Shown here: positions 35,421-48,381 of the stretch, piece by piece | Numbering within the stretch: position 1 is the stretch's first letter | How the letters are laid out: every line of letters begins with the position of its first letter | NCBI GenBank assembly: GCA_020746105.1 | Contig: CM036618.1 | Coordinates: forward strand, 118,683,161-118,747,160 | Reading direction: 5' to 3' | Length of the DNA: 64,000 nt | DNA from: Trogon surrucura | Taxonomy: Eukaryota; Chordata; Aves; Trogoniformes; Trogonidae | Notes under the pieces: model-generated | Database searches by the model: none | What the model saw: only the letters and a program-made list of their open reading frames with translations | What the model was told of the DNA's origin: nothing | Translations under genes and position numbers: made by a program

Positions 35421-38400
35421 ACTCTGAGTAAAGGCTCCTAATCCTTCGCGGATCGGCATTTCGCTCCCATGAAAAATGCAGCAGGAATTTGCTCTTCCAC
35501 CCGAGTGGCCCGCGGACCCCTTGAAACTTCTCACTCACGGAACGCGCCGAACGTTAAAAGCGCGGTTTGCTTTGGCGCTTTTGAGGGAGATCACGCGGGG
35601 TTTGAGGAAGAACCTAAGTGACTCGAGAGCACGAATCCTTGGCTTCGGCACCGGGCAGAGGTGGGACCAGCAGCATCCCTCTGCCGGCGCGGGGGCTGCT
35701 GCTCCGCCGTGCGTGGCGGCGGCAACCGGGGACTCCTCACGCGAACGTGCCTTTAAACGCTTCACGGCATTGGGTCGTTTGGAAGCATAAATCAACTTGC
35801 CCCTTCCCTGACCTGCCCTAACATACAGTGGTTTCCTCTGCGACATTTTATTTTAGCCGGAGTTAGCAAGAAGAATATTCCTTCGGCACGTAGGGAATAC
35901 ACAAATTATTGCAGAAGAGTAAATAACTGCCTCCAGAATGGAAATAGCTGCTTCTGAGCATTTTATATTAAAAATAATAATAATAAAAAAAACCAAGACG
36001 CCTTCAATAAGTGCCACAATCAGTAACTACAAAGTTAGGAAAGAAAGACAGAAAGGCAGACCCCATGTGCGAGCACAATCGGTTTGGTTTGGGGTTTGAT
36101 AGCCTTAGAAAGGAGCAGCAGGTTGGAGAATCTAGCCTGGTATTGAATCAGTTCACACACACCCGACAACTAAAATCTATCCGCACCGGTCACAGCATGT
36201 TACGGGAAGTGGAAAGGGCAGAGGAATTGCTTAGATGAAAAAAGAAGTGGGACATGGAGAGCAAGCGACCTGGTTAAGTCATCCCCTGGTCACCCCGCTG
36301 TGGGGCAGCCACCTAAGGGACACGCAGAAAAGACTTCTCCTGGTTAATTCATGCTTCGTTCTCCAGCTTTGTGAAGATCCTTAAAATAAAAACTTTAAAA
36401 AAATACAGATAGACAGAGAATACAGAGGATATTCATAGCGTATAGCGATGGAGTCTACCTATACAGCCACCACAACTGCCAGGAAGCAAGGAAATAAAAA
36501 ATAAACACTGACTTACAGCACGGCCATACTTGTGATTAACGTGTAGATAAAAGTCCACGTATTTTGGACAAGTACGTGAAAACAGCGACCTGCTATTCAA
36601 GATTTTAGCTCTTCGAAAGAAGAGCTGAGTATGCAGAGGAACATAAACCAAACCAACACGATGCTTGGTGAGACTCCAGCCCCAGTTCAGCCTTTTCCTT
36701 TTGTGCCACCTCAAGAAAGCGGCTTAAGCTTTCTATGCCACGATTTCCTTAAAATGCTTTCCACCTCATAAGCTAAAATGATCGTGGAGAGACTTGTTAT
36801 TGATTTAACTGAAGCAGGTGGAAAAGTGGAAACCCACTCCTGTAATCAGTTTGGGAATGGAAATGTTGTCCTTCATTTTGGGGCAAAAGGTCCACTTTCT
36901 CAAATGCTTTGAAAGTTTTTCAGAAGTTTAAAATATAAAGGTATATGGAAAAAAAATAAAAGAATGATGATTTACTTTCAGTAATAACTTCCGAAACAAT
37001 GTAGATGTTAAACCAGGAGAAAATAGTCTGAGGAAAGCACCAACAAGATTGGTTGAACCTACAGAGATGACGCCACTGTAAGATTTTGCCTACCAAAATG
37101 CTCAGCTTTCCCAGAGAAAAGCTCACACATTTGGTCAACATGCAGCTGTTTCTTTTATTAATAACAAATACCAGCAATATTTACGCGTAAATACATAACT
37201 CAAGCTCTAAAATTGTTTAAAGCAGGTAAAATACTCTACAGCGGTGGCACCATCAAATAGGAGAAGGCAGGGCCAGCTGGTAGGCGAGGGGCAGGTGAGC
37301 ATCCTTAGCCATAACTACAAGCAGTGAACACTGTCGGACAGATTTATAAATGTACTGCAAGCCATTTAAAAAGCCTTCTCCCTCCCTCGCCCACACAATA
37401 TTAATTACCTGCGCCGGCTCACGCTAATTCATTTCCCTCACACCTCAGTAGGGCAAGATGGCATTTGAAACAAGCAAAGAAGCTACGGATGCTTCGACGT
37501 TGCATTTTTGGGGCAGGGTGGGGCGGAGGGAGAGAAAGAAAAACACCTATAAGTTATGCCTCCAACTCGGTTTCATTCGCTGGGTCGTGTAAATAAATAC
37601 CCAACCGGTTCGGTCCCCGTCCCGCAGCCTCTGCGCAGCAACTCCAATTATTCATCTCTACACGACGCAGGCCAGCCATCGCTCGGCGCCGCGCTACGCC
37701 TCGTGGCCACGTGCTTTGCATCCTACCTGGGGTAAATATTAAAATGAATATCACCTACTATACTTTAAGGTATCCGCAAAGCCCCGTGATTCATGAGCTC
37801 TCCGAATGTACATAAAGTGCTTTAGTGAAAGCATTTCCTAAGGGCCTGATCCAGTCATGCTTCTCAAACCTTCTGCAGCTGTCTAGACTGGAACAGAAAG
37901 GTCATTCAGCCACTGAAGGCCAATCCATCACTCCCATTAAAAAAAAGAAAATACCTAAACTGCTCCAAAGGTTCAATTTGTGGATCTGACGGGGAGATAC
38001 TGAAAAGAACAGCCAAGGTCCCCTTCCCCAGGGGCACGAGGGCCAACACAAAGCTTGTGCCCTTCCCGGGGCTCGTTTCGAGGGTCTCAGCAGGCAGGCA
38101 GAGGATCTCAGGGAAATTCCTGCCTCGAAGCACATGTCTTGTCATCCTCTTTTTAGCGTGCCCCTGCTGCAATGAAAGTTGCTGCTGTGCTCTTCCACAC
38201 TGGGACTTTTCTCTCTGTTTGCCTCCCCTCAGCACTCGGGGGGCTTGTATGCAAAATCCAGAGTTTACGCACATCCCATGGTAGGAAAAGTCAACGTTCG
38301 TCCCAAACGAAGCTTCCTCAACCTATAACTCAGGGATGCTTTAACCCTGCAGACACATATGCCACAGGAGAGCCCCACGGTGATATCAGGGATTGGTGCC

Positions 38401-38948
38401 ACCATCTCCTCCAGCAGCAGATGGAGATAGCCAAGTACCGTTGGGCTGCAGGGAGATGCTCACCAGCTGGGGAGGTGTACACCCCTCTACCACCCCTTGA
38501 GCAAGGTACACCGAGCTGTAAAACACCCCTACACCTGGGGGATTCCCTGCGTGCTGCAGGCTTGGTGGACGACCTCAGCCTCATCGAGCTTGGGGCCGAA
38601 CGAGCCTCCACGGGGACCGGTTGGGAAATCCCAACAGGACATTGCACAGATGACAAGAATGGGGCATTTCTTTTCACCTCGAGCGCCGGCGGCTCGCTGG
38701 ACTGCTATGGGTCAGCAGCGAGAGGGGCTGGATATCATCACCCAGTGAGCTCCCTCCCTCCCCAAAGTAGGGGAGAGCACAAAGAAGCCAGCGCGGGGAC
38801 TGACAGCGCTGCTTGAAAAATGCATTCCAGCTGCTCGCCTGAAACTGCGAGCTATGGCCCAGTTGTTTGCGATCACAAACATCTTTAAAAAAGGCATTTC
38901 TGGGGTCTGGTAGGACCTGCCTCCTCCAGACGCGAGCGTTTTGGGGGG

Positions 38949-38979
<31 letters not shown>

Positions 38980-39239
38980 GGAAGGAGAAAAAGCAAAGGC
39001 GACCTCCTCCTGGATCTCATCTTTTCCATTCGGATTTCAACCACCAGAACCATTACCAAATAAAATGTCAACTATTTTTCCCTTGGTCATTAACCTTTGA
39101 TGCTTATTGTACAGCCAGTTTCAGTGCTCGCGGGGGACTCGCGAGGCTCGAATCACAGCGTTCCATTTTACTCGGGGCTCAGGCACGACTCGAACTGCGG
39201 TCCAGAAAGGAGGGAGGGAAAAGGCTATCAGCCCAATCC
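35421..39239. other. Unique non-coding DNA; CpG patch, G-quadruplex motif, poly(A)
   Basis: No gene recognised. 35505-35765 is CpG-rich. 37510-37530 fits a G-quadruplex pattern (GGGG-CA-GGG-T-GGGG-CGGA-GGG). A 27-base A-run sits at 38949-38975 after a G-run. A 214-codon plus-strand frame at 38172-38816 begins with a hydrophobic, signal-like stretch but matches no family I know and is opposed by a 115-codon minus frame. Confidence 0.45.
38949..38975. repeat. A27 homopolymer
   Basis: Uninterrupted A-run preceded by GGGGGG. No recognisable retrocopy lies 5' of it, so it is not evidently a retroposon tail. Confidence 0.9.
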
Positions 39240-39480
39240 TGCCCCTTCAGCGGTTTACATGTTTAATAAAGATTGAATTCAGAGAGAGGGGGAACCCCCA
39301 ACTTAGTAATAATTCCCTTCACAAGTTCCACCATAATTAAAAAATAGAGGCAAGGTCAACGATGAGTGCTATTGAAAATAACAGACAGACCTGTAATTAT
39401 AGCAGGGCCAGCTAAACCAAGGGTTAAAGGTCCCTTAATACTCTGTCAGCATTTCCACTATAACCCCTCAGTTCCAGGGG
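39240..39480. promoter_or_regulatory. Candidate enhancer island
   Basis: AT-rich complex block with TAATTA at 39394-39399, AATAAAGATTGAATTC and multiple ATTA cores. Call by composition only. Confidence 0.28.
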
Positions 39481-40959
39481 TTTACGGCTCGAACATAAAT
39501 ATTTGCTGCAGGCCAAAAAAAACGGCCCTTGGAGGGGTCAGCAAAAGAAGGTAAATTTTATTTACGTATTTATAAAAAGAGGCCCGGCTCCGCAGAAGCT
39601 GCACGTCCCCCAGCAAGCGCCACCAGCACAAATCACGGGGACAAGGAGGGAGAGGCAGCAAACCCAACCGTGAGAGCTCACGGGGTGGGTGGAAGAGCTG
39701 GAAACACGTCTCACCCAGAGCAAGCGGCTCCGAATCCGCAGAAACCCCGCGCAGAGGCAACGAGCCGCAAATACAGAATATATTATAAAGAGGAACCCTT
39801 AAATAATAAGGCCGTATCCCTACCATGAATTATAAAGATAATCACTCCCACTGTTCAGCCAGCCATGCACATAAGTCTTTGGAAGATGAAAACCTAAGGC
39901 CTTGCTCGCATATTGGTTTAACTTAAATCAGTGCTTTAATTGATTTATTTAAGCCGGTGCCAAGCCCTGATTGCTGCTGAAGAGTAGCTTCTTGCAGTTT
40001 AGTTTAAAAAAGCATCTCTTTTTTTTTTTATTTTATTTTTTTTCCCAAAGCATTCCTTCCTCCCTTTTCCCTATCTCTGTATTTCCATGACCCTCAGCTG
40101 ACACTAGTTCAGCGCTTAAGGATTAGAAGAGCTAAACTGGCTGTGACCTCTTCCAGAGCTGTTTTCCATGAGGGTCTGAGCCGCTGCCAGCGGTCCACGG
40201 CCAGAACAACCACTTGCACCCCCTAAATACAGCTGCCGACAGGTCAGGGTACCTAAGCTGTGGCTCCCATCCCCACCAATCCTATCTTATTCTCTTTAAA
40301 ACCTTCCGAAAAGCTTCTGGTGCTCAGGAAAAAAAAACAATTAAAAATATCGCAACCCCAAATATTATCCAGAAAACTCAAACACGCTGGCAAACAAAAA
40401 AAAAAAGGGTCCTGAATTACAGAAAAAGCCACGACACAAGCCCTGCCTGGCTTTTTGGAGGTCACCTCTTGATTTTCCGGTGCCTGCCACGAGCAATCGA
40501 AGTGAAGCTCCAGCTCTTCAGCTTGAGGCTCAGTTAAAGGGAACGGTGGCAGAAAAGCGACAGCACGAAGATGATCCTGGATCTAGCGGAATTCATTTTA
40601 CCAGAGCTTTTTGATGATCCAGAAGCGATGAAAAAATTCAGCTACAATCATTAACCAGGCAAAGCCTTCCAGAAACTGTTATTTTCATCCGTGCCTAAAA
40701 ATATCACAAAATAATACATTTCTTTTCCCCGCTAACTTCAGCGTATTTTTCAATGCGACACTCGAGGGGCTTGGGTTTTTTGTTTTTTGGTTTTTTTTTT
40801 AAAGTGAAATTATATCGAGGATATATAACTTTTCTTTCTTTTTTTTTTTTTTTTAAAGTTTCGAACAAAATATTTATTGCGCGAGACCCAGAAGATAAAA
40901 AAAGATGCGACTGTTTTCCTCGGTTTGTTTTGAGGTTATTTACTTAGGACTAAGCACCT
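39481..40959. other. Unique non-coding DNA
   Basis: No gene recognised. T/A runs at 40019-40043 and 40836-40855. Frames at 39482-39826 (minus) and 39529-39828 (plus) overlap almost fully on opposite strands. Confidence 0.5.
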
Positions 40960-41170
40960 CATTTTTCTTGTGTACAAAAAGTAATTATGCAGTCAAAAGA
41001 ATTATGGCCCCCATACTTCAAAACATATGAAAAATGTAAAACTTTATTACATACATTAATTTCTAACAAAGGACGTCTCCAGCATCAGTGTAACTGGTAT
41101 AAGGCGGATAACTGATGTACGGTATATCGGTTGATGTTCCTCCCAAATGGGTTTTATAAAGGCAAACAAA
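40960..41170. promoter_or_regulatory. Candidate enhancer island
   Basis: AT-rich complex block with TAATTA at 40982-40987 and ATTA/TAAT cores near 41050-41060, ending at a (TC)n microsatellite. Inference from composition. Confidence 0.25.
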
Positions 41171-41193
41171 CAAATAAACAATTTTTCGTTGCG

Positions 41194-41217
41194 TCTCTCT
41201 CTCTCTCTCTCTCTCTC
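41194..41217. repeat. (TC)12 microsatellite
   Basis: Uninterrupted TC dinucleotides. Confidence 0.95.
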
Positions 41218-44034
41218 GTATAAATCTCATCAGCCTCATTCAGGGGACTGTAGGCTTAGGGGAGGTGGGTTTGTTTAGTTATTTTTTTCTTATTAAGCTA
41301 AAATACTCCGCTCGAGCAACCTGCTCACCACGCTTTGCTTTCATCATCTTTACATCTTAAACCACGCGACCCCAGCTCGTGCCCGTACCCGAACCCAACC
41401 AGGATCGCTCCCGGCATCCCGGTCAAGCAACTTTCCACGTGCATTTATCCTCTGTGGACTATTGTTATTTTTCTCCCTGCTTTTCCCTCCTCTGGTTGAA
41501 TTTCTTCAAGCTCATTCCTGCGAAATCAGCTGGGCTGGGAGGCCAAGGTAGGAGTTGTAAAACCAAAGTTCACAGCATCCTTATCTTTAGCTGAGCCACT
41601 TTAACTTTCTAACTATACATCTGGGTACCATATCCAAGAGGAACAGGACGGCCGTTTAAGAATAAATGCAATCAGTTCTCCCCAGCACCCCTCTTGGAGA
41701 AACAAACCAAAATTAGGTGCAAAAGACAGATTCAAGGTAGTCTTATCATTTTAAGTAAAGGAAAAAAGCGAAACCTGACTTTTTTTATACTAAGACCGCG
41801 ACCTAATCCTCCTCCAATACACATGTTGATTTGTTCCTAATAAAATATTTAGATATAAATAAATTTATCATGGTTAGGCAAACCTTCTGCTCCACTAATA
41901 GATGTGTTGTCGTACTCAAAGTCCAGAGGAAAAGGATTCATGGCACCCAACAAATAACATAGACAAGTAAATACTGAAAGTTTCTCCTTCAGTCATGCAG
42001 AGTTACTAATTCAGCCAAACACTAACTCCTCCATTCTGATTTAAGCACAGTTCTCCTTCAAAAGAGACAATTTCGGTATTTTGCAGTGCCTTGCCAGGGG
42101 TTAAGGAGAAGCTTGGCAGCTTCTCGTGGAGAAGAGGGCTCTGCTCATGTCTGGGCACCAAATGGAAAAGCTGCTGGGCTGGGATTGCTCAGGCTAACGA
42201 TCTAACGTGAATAACGACGATGCAGCTCATTTGTGTCTCGGTCCTCCTGGCTCAGCCAGGTGGGTGGAAGTCTTCAAAAAGCAGAGAAATCCCCAAATCG
42301 AGTTCTGCGTTTGACCCCTCTCAGTTTGGCGGAAGTCTGAACTTGGCGTAACCTTGAGGCCCGTCTCTAACTGAAGTGTCTTATTTTGGGAACTCGGGAC
42401 AAAGGGGAGGGAAAGACCTATTTCAAGTTATACCTGACCCAGGAGAATCAAAGCAACCCTGATGGCTGACAGCTTTAGAGCCAGAGAGCCTCCCCCAGTC
42501 TGAGCTTTCCTCGGCTTCTTGCTGCCTTTACAATCTGGAGCCGGAAATCTCTCTGCTCTTTTGCACCTTCTTTAGTCCTTACTCCTCGCCATCCACGAAA
42601 AAAAAAAGCTTTCAGCGTTCCAGACATGCTCATCACAGGTATCATGAGAAAAGCGGGCCAACTCTCAATGGCTTGTCTGTTTTGGGGCTGAAATCCATCC
42701 ACTTCCATTCCAGGCGTCCATCAGCTGAGCCACCATTTGACACGCCCGGCCCCAACAATCGTAGGGGCTCGGCGGGTCAAAAATGCTAGGATTTCATTTT
42801 ATTGCAGGGATATTACTCATTCTTGGGAAGGTTCAAAAGTCCATGCGTCAACTTATGTCATCAGGGTCAAACCAAGCGGCGTGCAGAATCACAGCCAGAT
42901 TGCATCGGCGGAGGGGTCTGGAGGCAGAGCCGAATAACAAGGAGAAAGAATTTATTTTTTTTTTAAGATATATTCCGGATCACTTCATCCTTCGGCAAGG
43001 GAACGGCGTGAGCCGAAATCGAGTGGCGCAGATTTCACCAAGATTCCCGTTGCCTCTTGCCCAACGACACGCCTACGGGCGACACCATCCAAACCCAACG
43101 CCTCCTCAACCACCAAACCGACCTCTACCAGCAAGCCCACGCAGACTCACCCGGTAATAGCGTCCGACGCCATTAACGGGCTTTGGCCTCGTTTCTTTTC
43201 AGTGGGAAAACTATTTGATGCCCCTCAAGCCCAGGCTCGGCACTGCTTGACCCTTTCCCTTCCCTGCCGACATTAAAAGAACAAACCAAAGAGCTGCGCA
43301 GGGAGGGAGCCAGCCCCTCCTCGCTCCAGGTGTCTGTATTTTACTTAGGGCCCCAAGCTTGAGTCAGCTCATACAGTTTCTGACAAGCTTCAGCTGGCCC
43401 TCGTCACCAGACAGGCAGATCAATTAACAGAGGGATTTTTCTTCCCTAGCTCTCTTCCTGGACCTTTAACCCCTTGTGTGTCCTAACGCTCTGCGAAAGA
43501 AGAGCGGAAAGCAAGCGCCGCGGGGGAAAAAAAAAGCCGTTTCCCTCCCCAAATCTCTGTGCTTTTCCTTTTTTCTACCCATCTCGGAACCCCACCTTTC
43601 TGTAAAGCTGCTTCTGGTTGTTCGAAACTTTGCATTTCTTTTCCAGCGGAACTGCAAATTATGAAGTTCCCTTTCTCTCTTTCTCTTATTTAGAAAAAAA
43701 AAAACAAACACCTCTTTATATTTTGCTACCAAAAAAGGATGAAGTTTAATGTTTTCTTTAGGGTGGAGAACTCTTTTCCACTTGTCCATTTTCCTTTCTC
43801 TTTTTTTTTTCCGCCACACCAATTTTTCCAAAAGGGCAAAATTTGGCTAAAGAGAGTAAGACCAAGTCTGCAGCTGATGCTCCGCAGGCTCTCTTGAAAA
43901 GTTATCAGAATACGAGTGACATTTTGTGGATGGGAAGGAACGAAAAATAAGGGCTAGAAGAGACCAAGGCAAAAAAAATGCAAAATAGAAACAAAATAAA
44001 ATAATTCCGATCCGAAAAAAAAAAAAAAGCACAG
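41218..44034. other. Unique non-coding DNA
   Basis: No gene recognised. A/T runs lie at 42599-42607, 42954-42964, 43801-43810 and 44017-44028. 43470-43835 is A/T-tract rich and gives opposing frames on both strands. Confidence 0.5.
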
Positions 44035-44240
44035 ACGGTTATAAATTGCCCTGTGAAAGGGAAACAATGTCAGCACTGACAATTTTATTTTGCAGTTTAA
44101 TTATACCTCCATTCGTCTGGTGAGAGTGTACAAGAGAGCACGTCAGTGGCATGAGAAGCTCTTTCAGCAACGGCAAAACATAATAAATAAATTTAATTGC
44201 TAGTGATAATAATTAGGCATTTCTGTGAAAAACAGTTCCC
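44035..44240. promoter_or_regulatory. Candidate enhancer island (two TAATTA cores)
   Basis: TAATTA at 44098-44103 and 44210-44215, TTAATTG near 44194, and AAACAATG (Sox-like) near 44062. Complex AT-rich sequence with no repeat signature; among the better enhancer candidates in the window. Confidence 0.35.
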
Positions 44241-45159
44241 AGAACTACTGAAAACTATTGGGGGGAAAAAAAAAAAATTATAGCTACTACAGGGAAATCC
44301 ATTTAAATGCATTCATAGCAATAAATAATTTAAAAACTGGCAAGGTTTTTTTTTGTGTATTATTTTTTACTTTTGGAAAAAAAAAATAAACTCCCACAAT
44401 TCCTTAGCACAAGTCTATACCATTAAGCGTATAAATGGGTTCTGCCCATCACCTTAGTACCACAAGAGCACCATGCCAATAAAAATGAACGATAAATAAT
44501 GAACACCGCGTGATCTGTCGATCTCGGAACGCCGCGGCAACGCCATACGGAACAAAAAAAAAATCTAAATGTGAAGAAACAAAGGCTGCTTGTCCTGCAA
44601 AGAGCCCCCACCTGGGGAAATACACCTCAGCGTTATCACACACGATTTCCTCAGGCGCACAAGAGTTTTAACTCTTCTTTAGTAGAGATGAGAGCTTCCC
44701 AGTATCTCCCACGCACTCAGGGGCGCGTGTATTTGCTCAGGACAGTGTGGAAGGAAGAATGAGGATGGAAAAGCCCCCACTGAAGGGGGCACGGAGGTGC
44801 AGGGCAGAGTTAAGGGGATCACCTCGTCTCTGATGATTTTCTTAGCGAGGAAGGAGGGCGAGGGCAACCAGTAAATTTTCACTCTATATGGAGAATCCTT
44901 GTTGAGGATTTAGTAACCGAGCGTTACTTCTTGAATGGATGGGTGCCCTTTAATGTTTTCAACGCTTGGTAGAAAACAAAGGAAACACCAAGCCAGGGGA
45001 AAGTGTAAAATGCCAACTTTGAGTAAACAGATTGTAGCGAACAGTTAACACAAGGGGAGGATTCTCTCCTGGAGAGAAATGGCTCCAGAAAGAACACGGC
45101 AGGACGGCGGCCGCTCGGCTACGTATTAGCTCGGTGTCTGGAAGGGGAACTTCAGTCCT
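44241..45159. other. Unique non-coding DNA
   Basis: No gene recognised. G-run/A-run junction near 44261-44278 and T-run near 44346-44353. Confidence 0.5.
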
Positions 45160-45665
45160 TCGGGTATGTAAACAGGAGGATATAGCCTAGGAGCCCGAGG
45201 TAATACTATCTTTGTCCGTGGTACTGGTTGTGACCGCTAATGGAACAGGGAATCCAGTTCCGGTGCCTACGTTTCAAGAGGTTGTTGATAAATTAGAGAG
45301 AAGAGCCAAGAGAATGGCTAAAGGGACTAGAAAACACTGGCAGGATTAGAGAACAATTGTGAGAGGCTCAAGAAGCTCAGATTGTTTAGCTTAATAGAGA
45401 AAAGGTTAAGGAGTGACTTGACCACAGCACACAAGAACCTTCACGGGAAACAGAAATTTGATGGAGAGCTCTTCAGCTCAACAAAGGCGCACGTAAAACG
45501 AGGTCTCACGTCCGATGGCTGAAGTTAGATGAATTCACGCCAGAAATCACGGGGATATTTTTAACTGCGAGAGCAATGGGAGCAGTTTAGTGAACTTCGT
45601 GATATTTTTCACGTCACCTTTGGAAGGTCTGCTGAAAGACACAGCGTTATATAAAACCTTCAAGG
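45160..45665 (+). mobile_element. Ancient, decayed CR1-type LINE (turtle/crocodilian-like CR1)
   Basis: Plus-strand remnant of the C-terminal part of a CR1-type ORF2, much older than the other copies. Landmarks: gtaaacaggaggatata, gtgaccgctaatggaac, gttgataaattagagagaagagcc (encoding DKLERRAKRMAKG, equivalent to [13 protein letters not shown]), aagaagctcagattgtttagctta, ggttaaggagtgacttgacc (equivalent to RRLRGDL), and acgaggtctcacgtccgatggctgaagtt. These resemble CR1 consensus sequence of turtles and crocodilians as I remember it, rather than typical avian CR1. The frame is broken by many stops and indels. No 3' octamer tail is visible; the right edge is uncertain. Confidence 0.72.
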
Positions 45666-46949
45666 AGTCCTGTGGCCTCTACTAGGCAACAAGACAAACT
45701 AGACCACGGCACTGCTTCTTTCTCCCTTTAGCATCCGACAACTTATAATCTACACATTATGTCTGAACATTCATAGCTATCTTCACTGATGTATAACAGT
45801 GTGACTGTTATTAAAAAAACCCCCACATTTGGTCTGTTCATGCTCTTAAACCGTTACCAGGGAACACAGAACATGACTCTAACACGATACACATGACGCT
45901 GAAATCTTTCTAATGCACTTGTTGCTTCCAGCCTGGTTTGATGATGCTAAAAACAACGATCTTAATTTTTTAGTATTTTACAGAGTAAGCACAGATAGCC
46001 TTGCTCCACTTCTCCCTTTCAGGCAGACGATGCCCAAGTTTCACTTTTTAAATCTGAGCATAGAGCTTGTCAGCAATTAATGCTGTTGTCCTCAGGCGGA
46101 GGCTCAGCGGGTACAAAATTAATAGAGTGTTTTGAAAAGGAGTTTGTAAATGCACCACCACAAACTTCAAAAGGGAATTTTCCAAAATGCAGAACTGCAT
46201 TATCAGGGCTGACCTACTCCCAGTCCTGCTCATTGCAGAATTCATTAAAACACAAGTCTAATGAGCAAAACGAATGTATTCCTCTACCACAGCTTTGATA
46301 ACATTCCTGAGAGTATGCATCTCGTTTTTACTTCTTCATCCATCCCTGCATGCGCAGTTGGTTACTGGGGATTGGTCTCTTGTTGAATCGACACAGCCTG
46401 AAGATAGAGCCCCTCCCAAAGTTAAAGCTGGGATGAGCAGTGCAATGGGCTGATCCATCCTATGGTCCCAAGCATTTGTCAAATGGGATTTAATGAAAGA
46501 GGAGTGTCCCTGCTAACGCGCTAAATCCAGCCTGTAATCCCCAGTAAAACAAGAAAACAAAGACGTTTCCATCCCCTCTTCTATCAGGAACGGAGATAGG
46601 ATGATGGAATGATGCGAACGTAAAATAATTGTAGGCGCAGAAGCTCACGCGAAAAGGCTTTGTTCAGGGGTGCTGGAAAGCCACTCACCCCGAAACAATG
46701 GGGCAAATTAGCATGCATCCAGCCCAAGGGTGCGAGCAGCACACACACGCACTCCCGGTGACGGATGCTTAGCTCTTGCTGGGAGGTCACCACTACGAAT
46801 CTTTCTTGAGAAGGCAGCATGTCAGATTTCAGACACTTTCCCTACAAATGGGCTTTTGCAGCTCAAAGGAGGAGCGGGGAGGGCGGGGTGGAGGTGGGGG
46901 GGAAGCTTTTGGATCCAGATAATAAAGTCCATTTACATGAAAAGATGCC
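45666..46949. other. Unique non-coding DNA with a G-quadruplex motif
   Basis: No gene recognised. 46876-46902 fits the G-quadruplex consensus with four G-runs and loops of 1, 1 and 7 bases. Confidence 0.5.
46876..46902 (+). other. Putative G-quadruplex
   Basis: GGGG-A-GGG-C-GGGG-TGGAGGT-GGGGGGG: four runs of at least three G with short loops on the plus strand. It directly precedes an enhancer-like block. Confidence 0.6.
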
Positions 46950-47110
46950 GCTTTCAATGACGTGATTAATTTCGGAAATACCTGGCATCTGAATGAAGCA
47001 AAGCCTTCAAGAGATGACTGATGATGAGAAAAGATAATTAGGCAAATGTCAAGAGTCAGTGTTTTGATTGGTGACTGAAAGGCTGGTCTGACTAGGTTAT
47101 CGTATACTCA
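46950..47110. promoter_or_regulatory. Candidate enhancer island (CRE-like motif)
   Basis: CRE-like TGACGTGA at 46958-46965 followed by TTAATT, two TGACTGA/TGATGA motifs, GATAATTAGG near 47033 and TTGATTGG near 47065. No repeat signature. Composition-based call. Confidence 0.3.
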
Positions 47111-47845
47111 TTCCAGATGGAAATGAAAGGTCTTTGTAGGGAGAGCAGGGTGATCTCTTCATGGTTAAACCTGTTCAAGCCTAGATTTCTCCTAGGTTTT
47201 CCTCCTGGGAAGCCTTCCTATCCCAGCAAGGGCTCTACTTGCACGGATCCGGCCAAACTTGCCCCGTTTGAAACCTAAGATGTTTTAAACATGAACGATT
47301 TATCTTGCATTTTATTACTGCAAGGCTAGAGTGGCCTTAGCCTTTCCAAAACATCCCGGGCTGCCTTCTGCCCAGCTCTCCAAGGCCAGAAGATAACACA
47401 ACCGTTTTGCAGAGAGAGCAAAAACCAGTCCCTTATCCAAATGTACCCATCAGCTTCTTCTCAAATCCCCTGACTGCCATTGAATGCTGGTGCCCTCCAC
47501 AGGACGGATAAAAAAAAAAAAGGAGGAGGATGCCGGGGACCCCGGCGCGATGTGCTCTGACAGGATTGCCCTGTTGAGATTGACGGATTATCTCCCCTTC
47601 GGAGAAGGGAGCATTCTCAAGGCCCTCTCCCTAATCCATCACGGCGCTTCCCATCGCTCACCCCTTCTCCACGCCCGCCGCTTTTGATTTGTGGGATACG
47701 CCGGCTTTGTGCAGGCGCTTTCAGTCCTCAGCGGGAACACCTCCGACGCTCAGACGCCTCGACGGCTTTGCCAACCCGTTTCCAGAGGAGCTCAAAGCTT
47801 CATCGCCCCGGCGTTGCGGTGCAGAGCAAAGATCATCACTGGTTC
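47111..47845. other. Unique non-coding DNA, CpG-rich at the right end
   Basis: No gene recognised. 47530-47825 is GC- and CpG-rich. The 201-codon frame starting at 47691 has about 50 unique-DNA codons before it enters the CR1, a chance extension. Confidence 0.5.
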
Positions 47846-48381
47846 AGCCCTGGTGAGGCCACATCTGGAATATTGTGTCCAGTTCTGGGCCCCTCACCTC
47901 AAGAGGGACAGGGAACTGCTGGAGAGAGTCCAGCACAGGGCAACTGGGATGATGAAGGGAGTGGAACATCTCCCTTATGAGGAAAGGCTGAAGGAGCTGG
48001 GGCTCTTTAGCTTGGAGAAGAGGAGACTGAGGGGTGACCTCATTAAGGTTTATAAATATGTCAAGGGTGAATGTCAGGAGGACGGAGCCAGGCTCTTTTC
48101 AGCGATGTCCAATGACAGGACAAGGGGCGATGGGTACAAGCTGGAACACAGGAGGTTCCATAAAAATATGAGAAAAAACTTTTTCACAGTGAGGGTGACA
48201 GAGCCCTGGCACAGGCTGCCCAGGGAGGTTGTGGAATCTCCTTCTCTGGAGACATTCAAAACCCGCCTGGACGCGTTCCTGTGCGCTCTGCTGTAGGTGA
48301 TCCTGCTCTGGCAGGGAGGTTGGATTACATGATCTTTTGAGGTCCCTTCCAACCCCTGACACTCTGTGATCCTGATTCTGT
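47846..48381 (+). mobile_element. CR1 LINE 3' fragment, ORF2 C-terminus still open
   Basis: Plus-strand CR1, 5'-truncated at about 47846 (gccctggtgaggcc) and ending with CTGTGATCCTGATTCTG. The ORF2 C-terminal frame is open to a stop at 48294-48296: [69 protein letters not shown], ending FLCALL. It belongs to the same ending group as 11640-12402 and the inner nested copy. No catalytic motifs remain. Confidence 0.95.

Noticed and set aside
38949-38975. A27 run as the tail of a retrocopy
   Set aside because: No mRNA-like or LINE sequence is recognisable upstream, and it follows a G-run like other homopolymer junctions in the window.
47691-47845. N-terminal extension of the open CR1 frame into unique DNA
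   Set aside because: The unique portion has no homology to CR1 ORF2 and is explained by a chance in-frame start before the truncation point.
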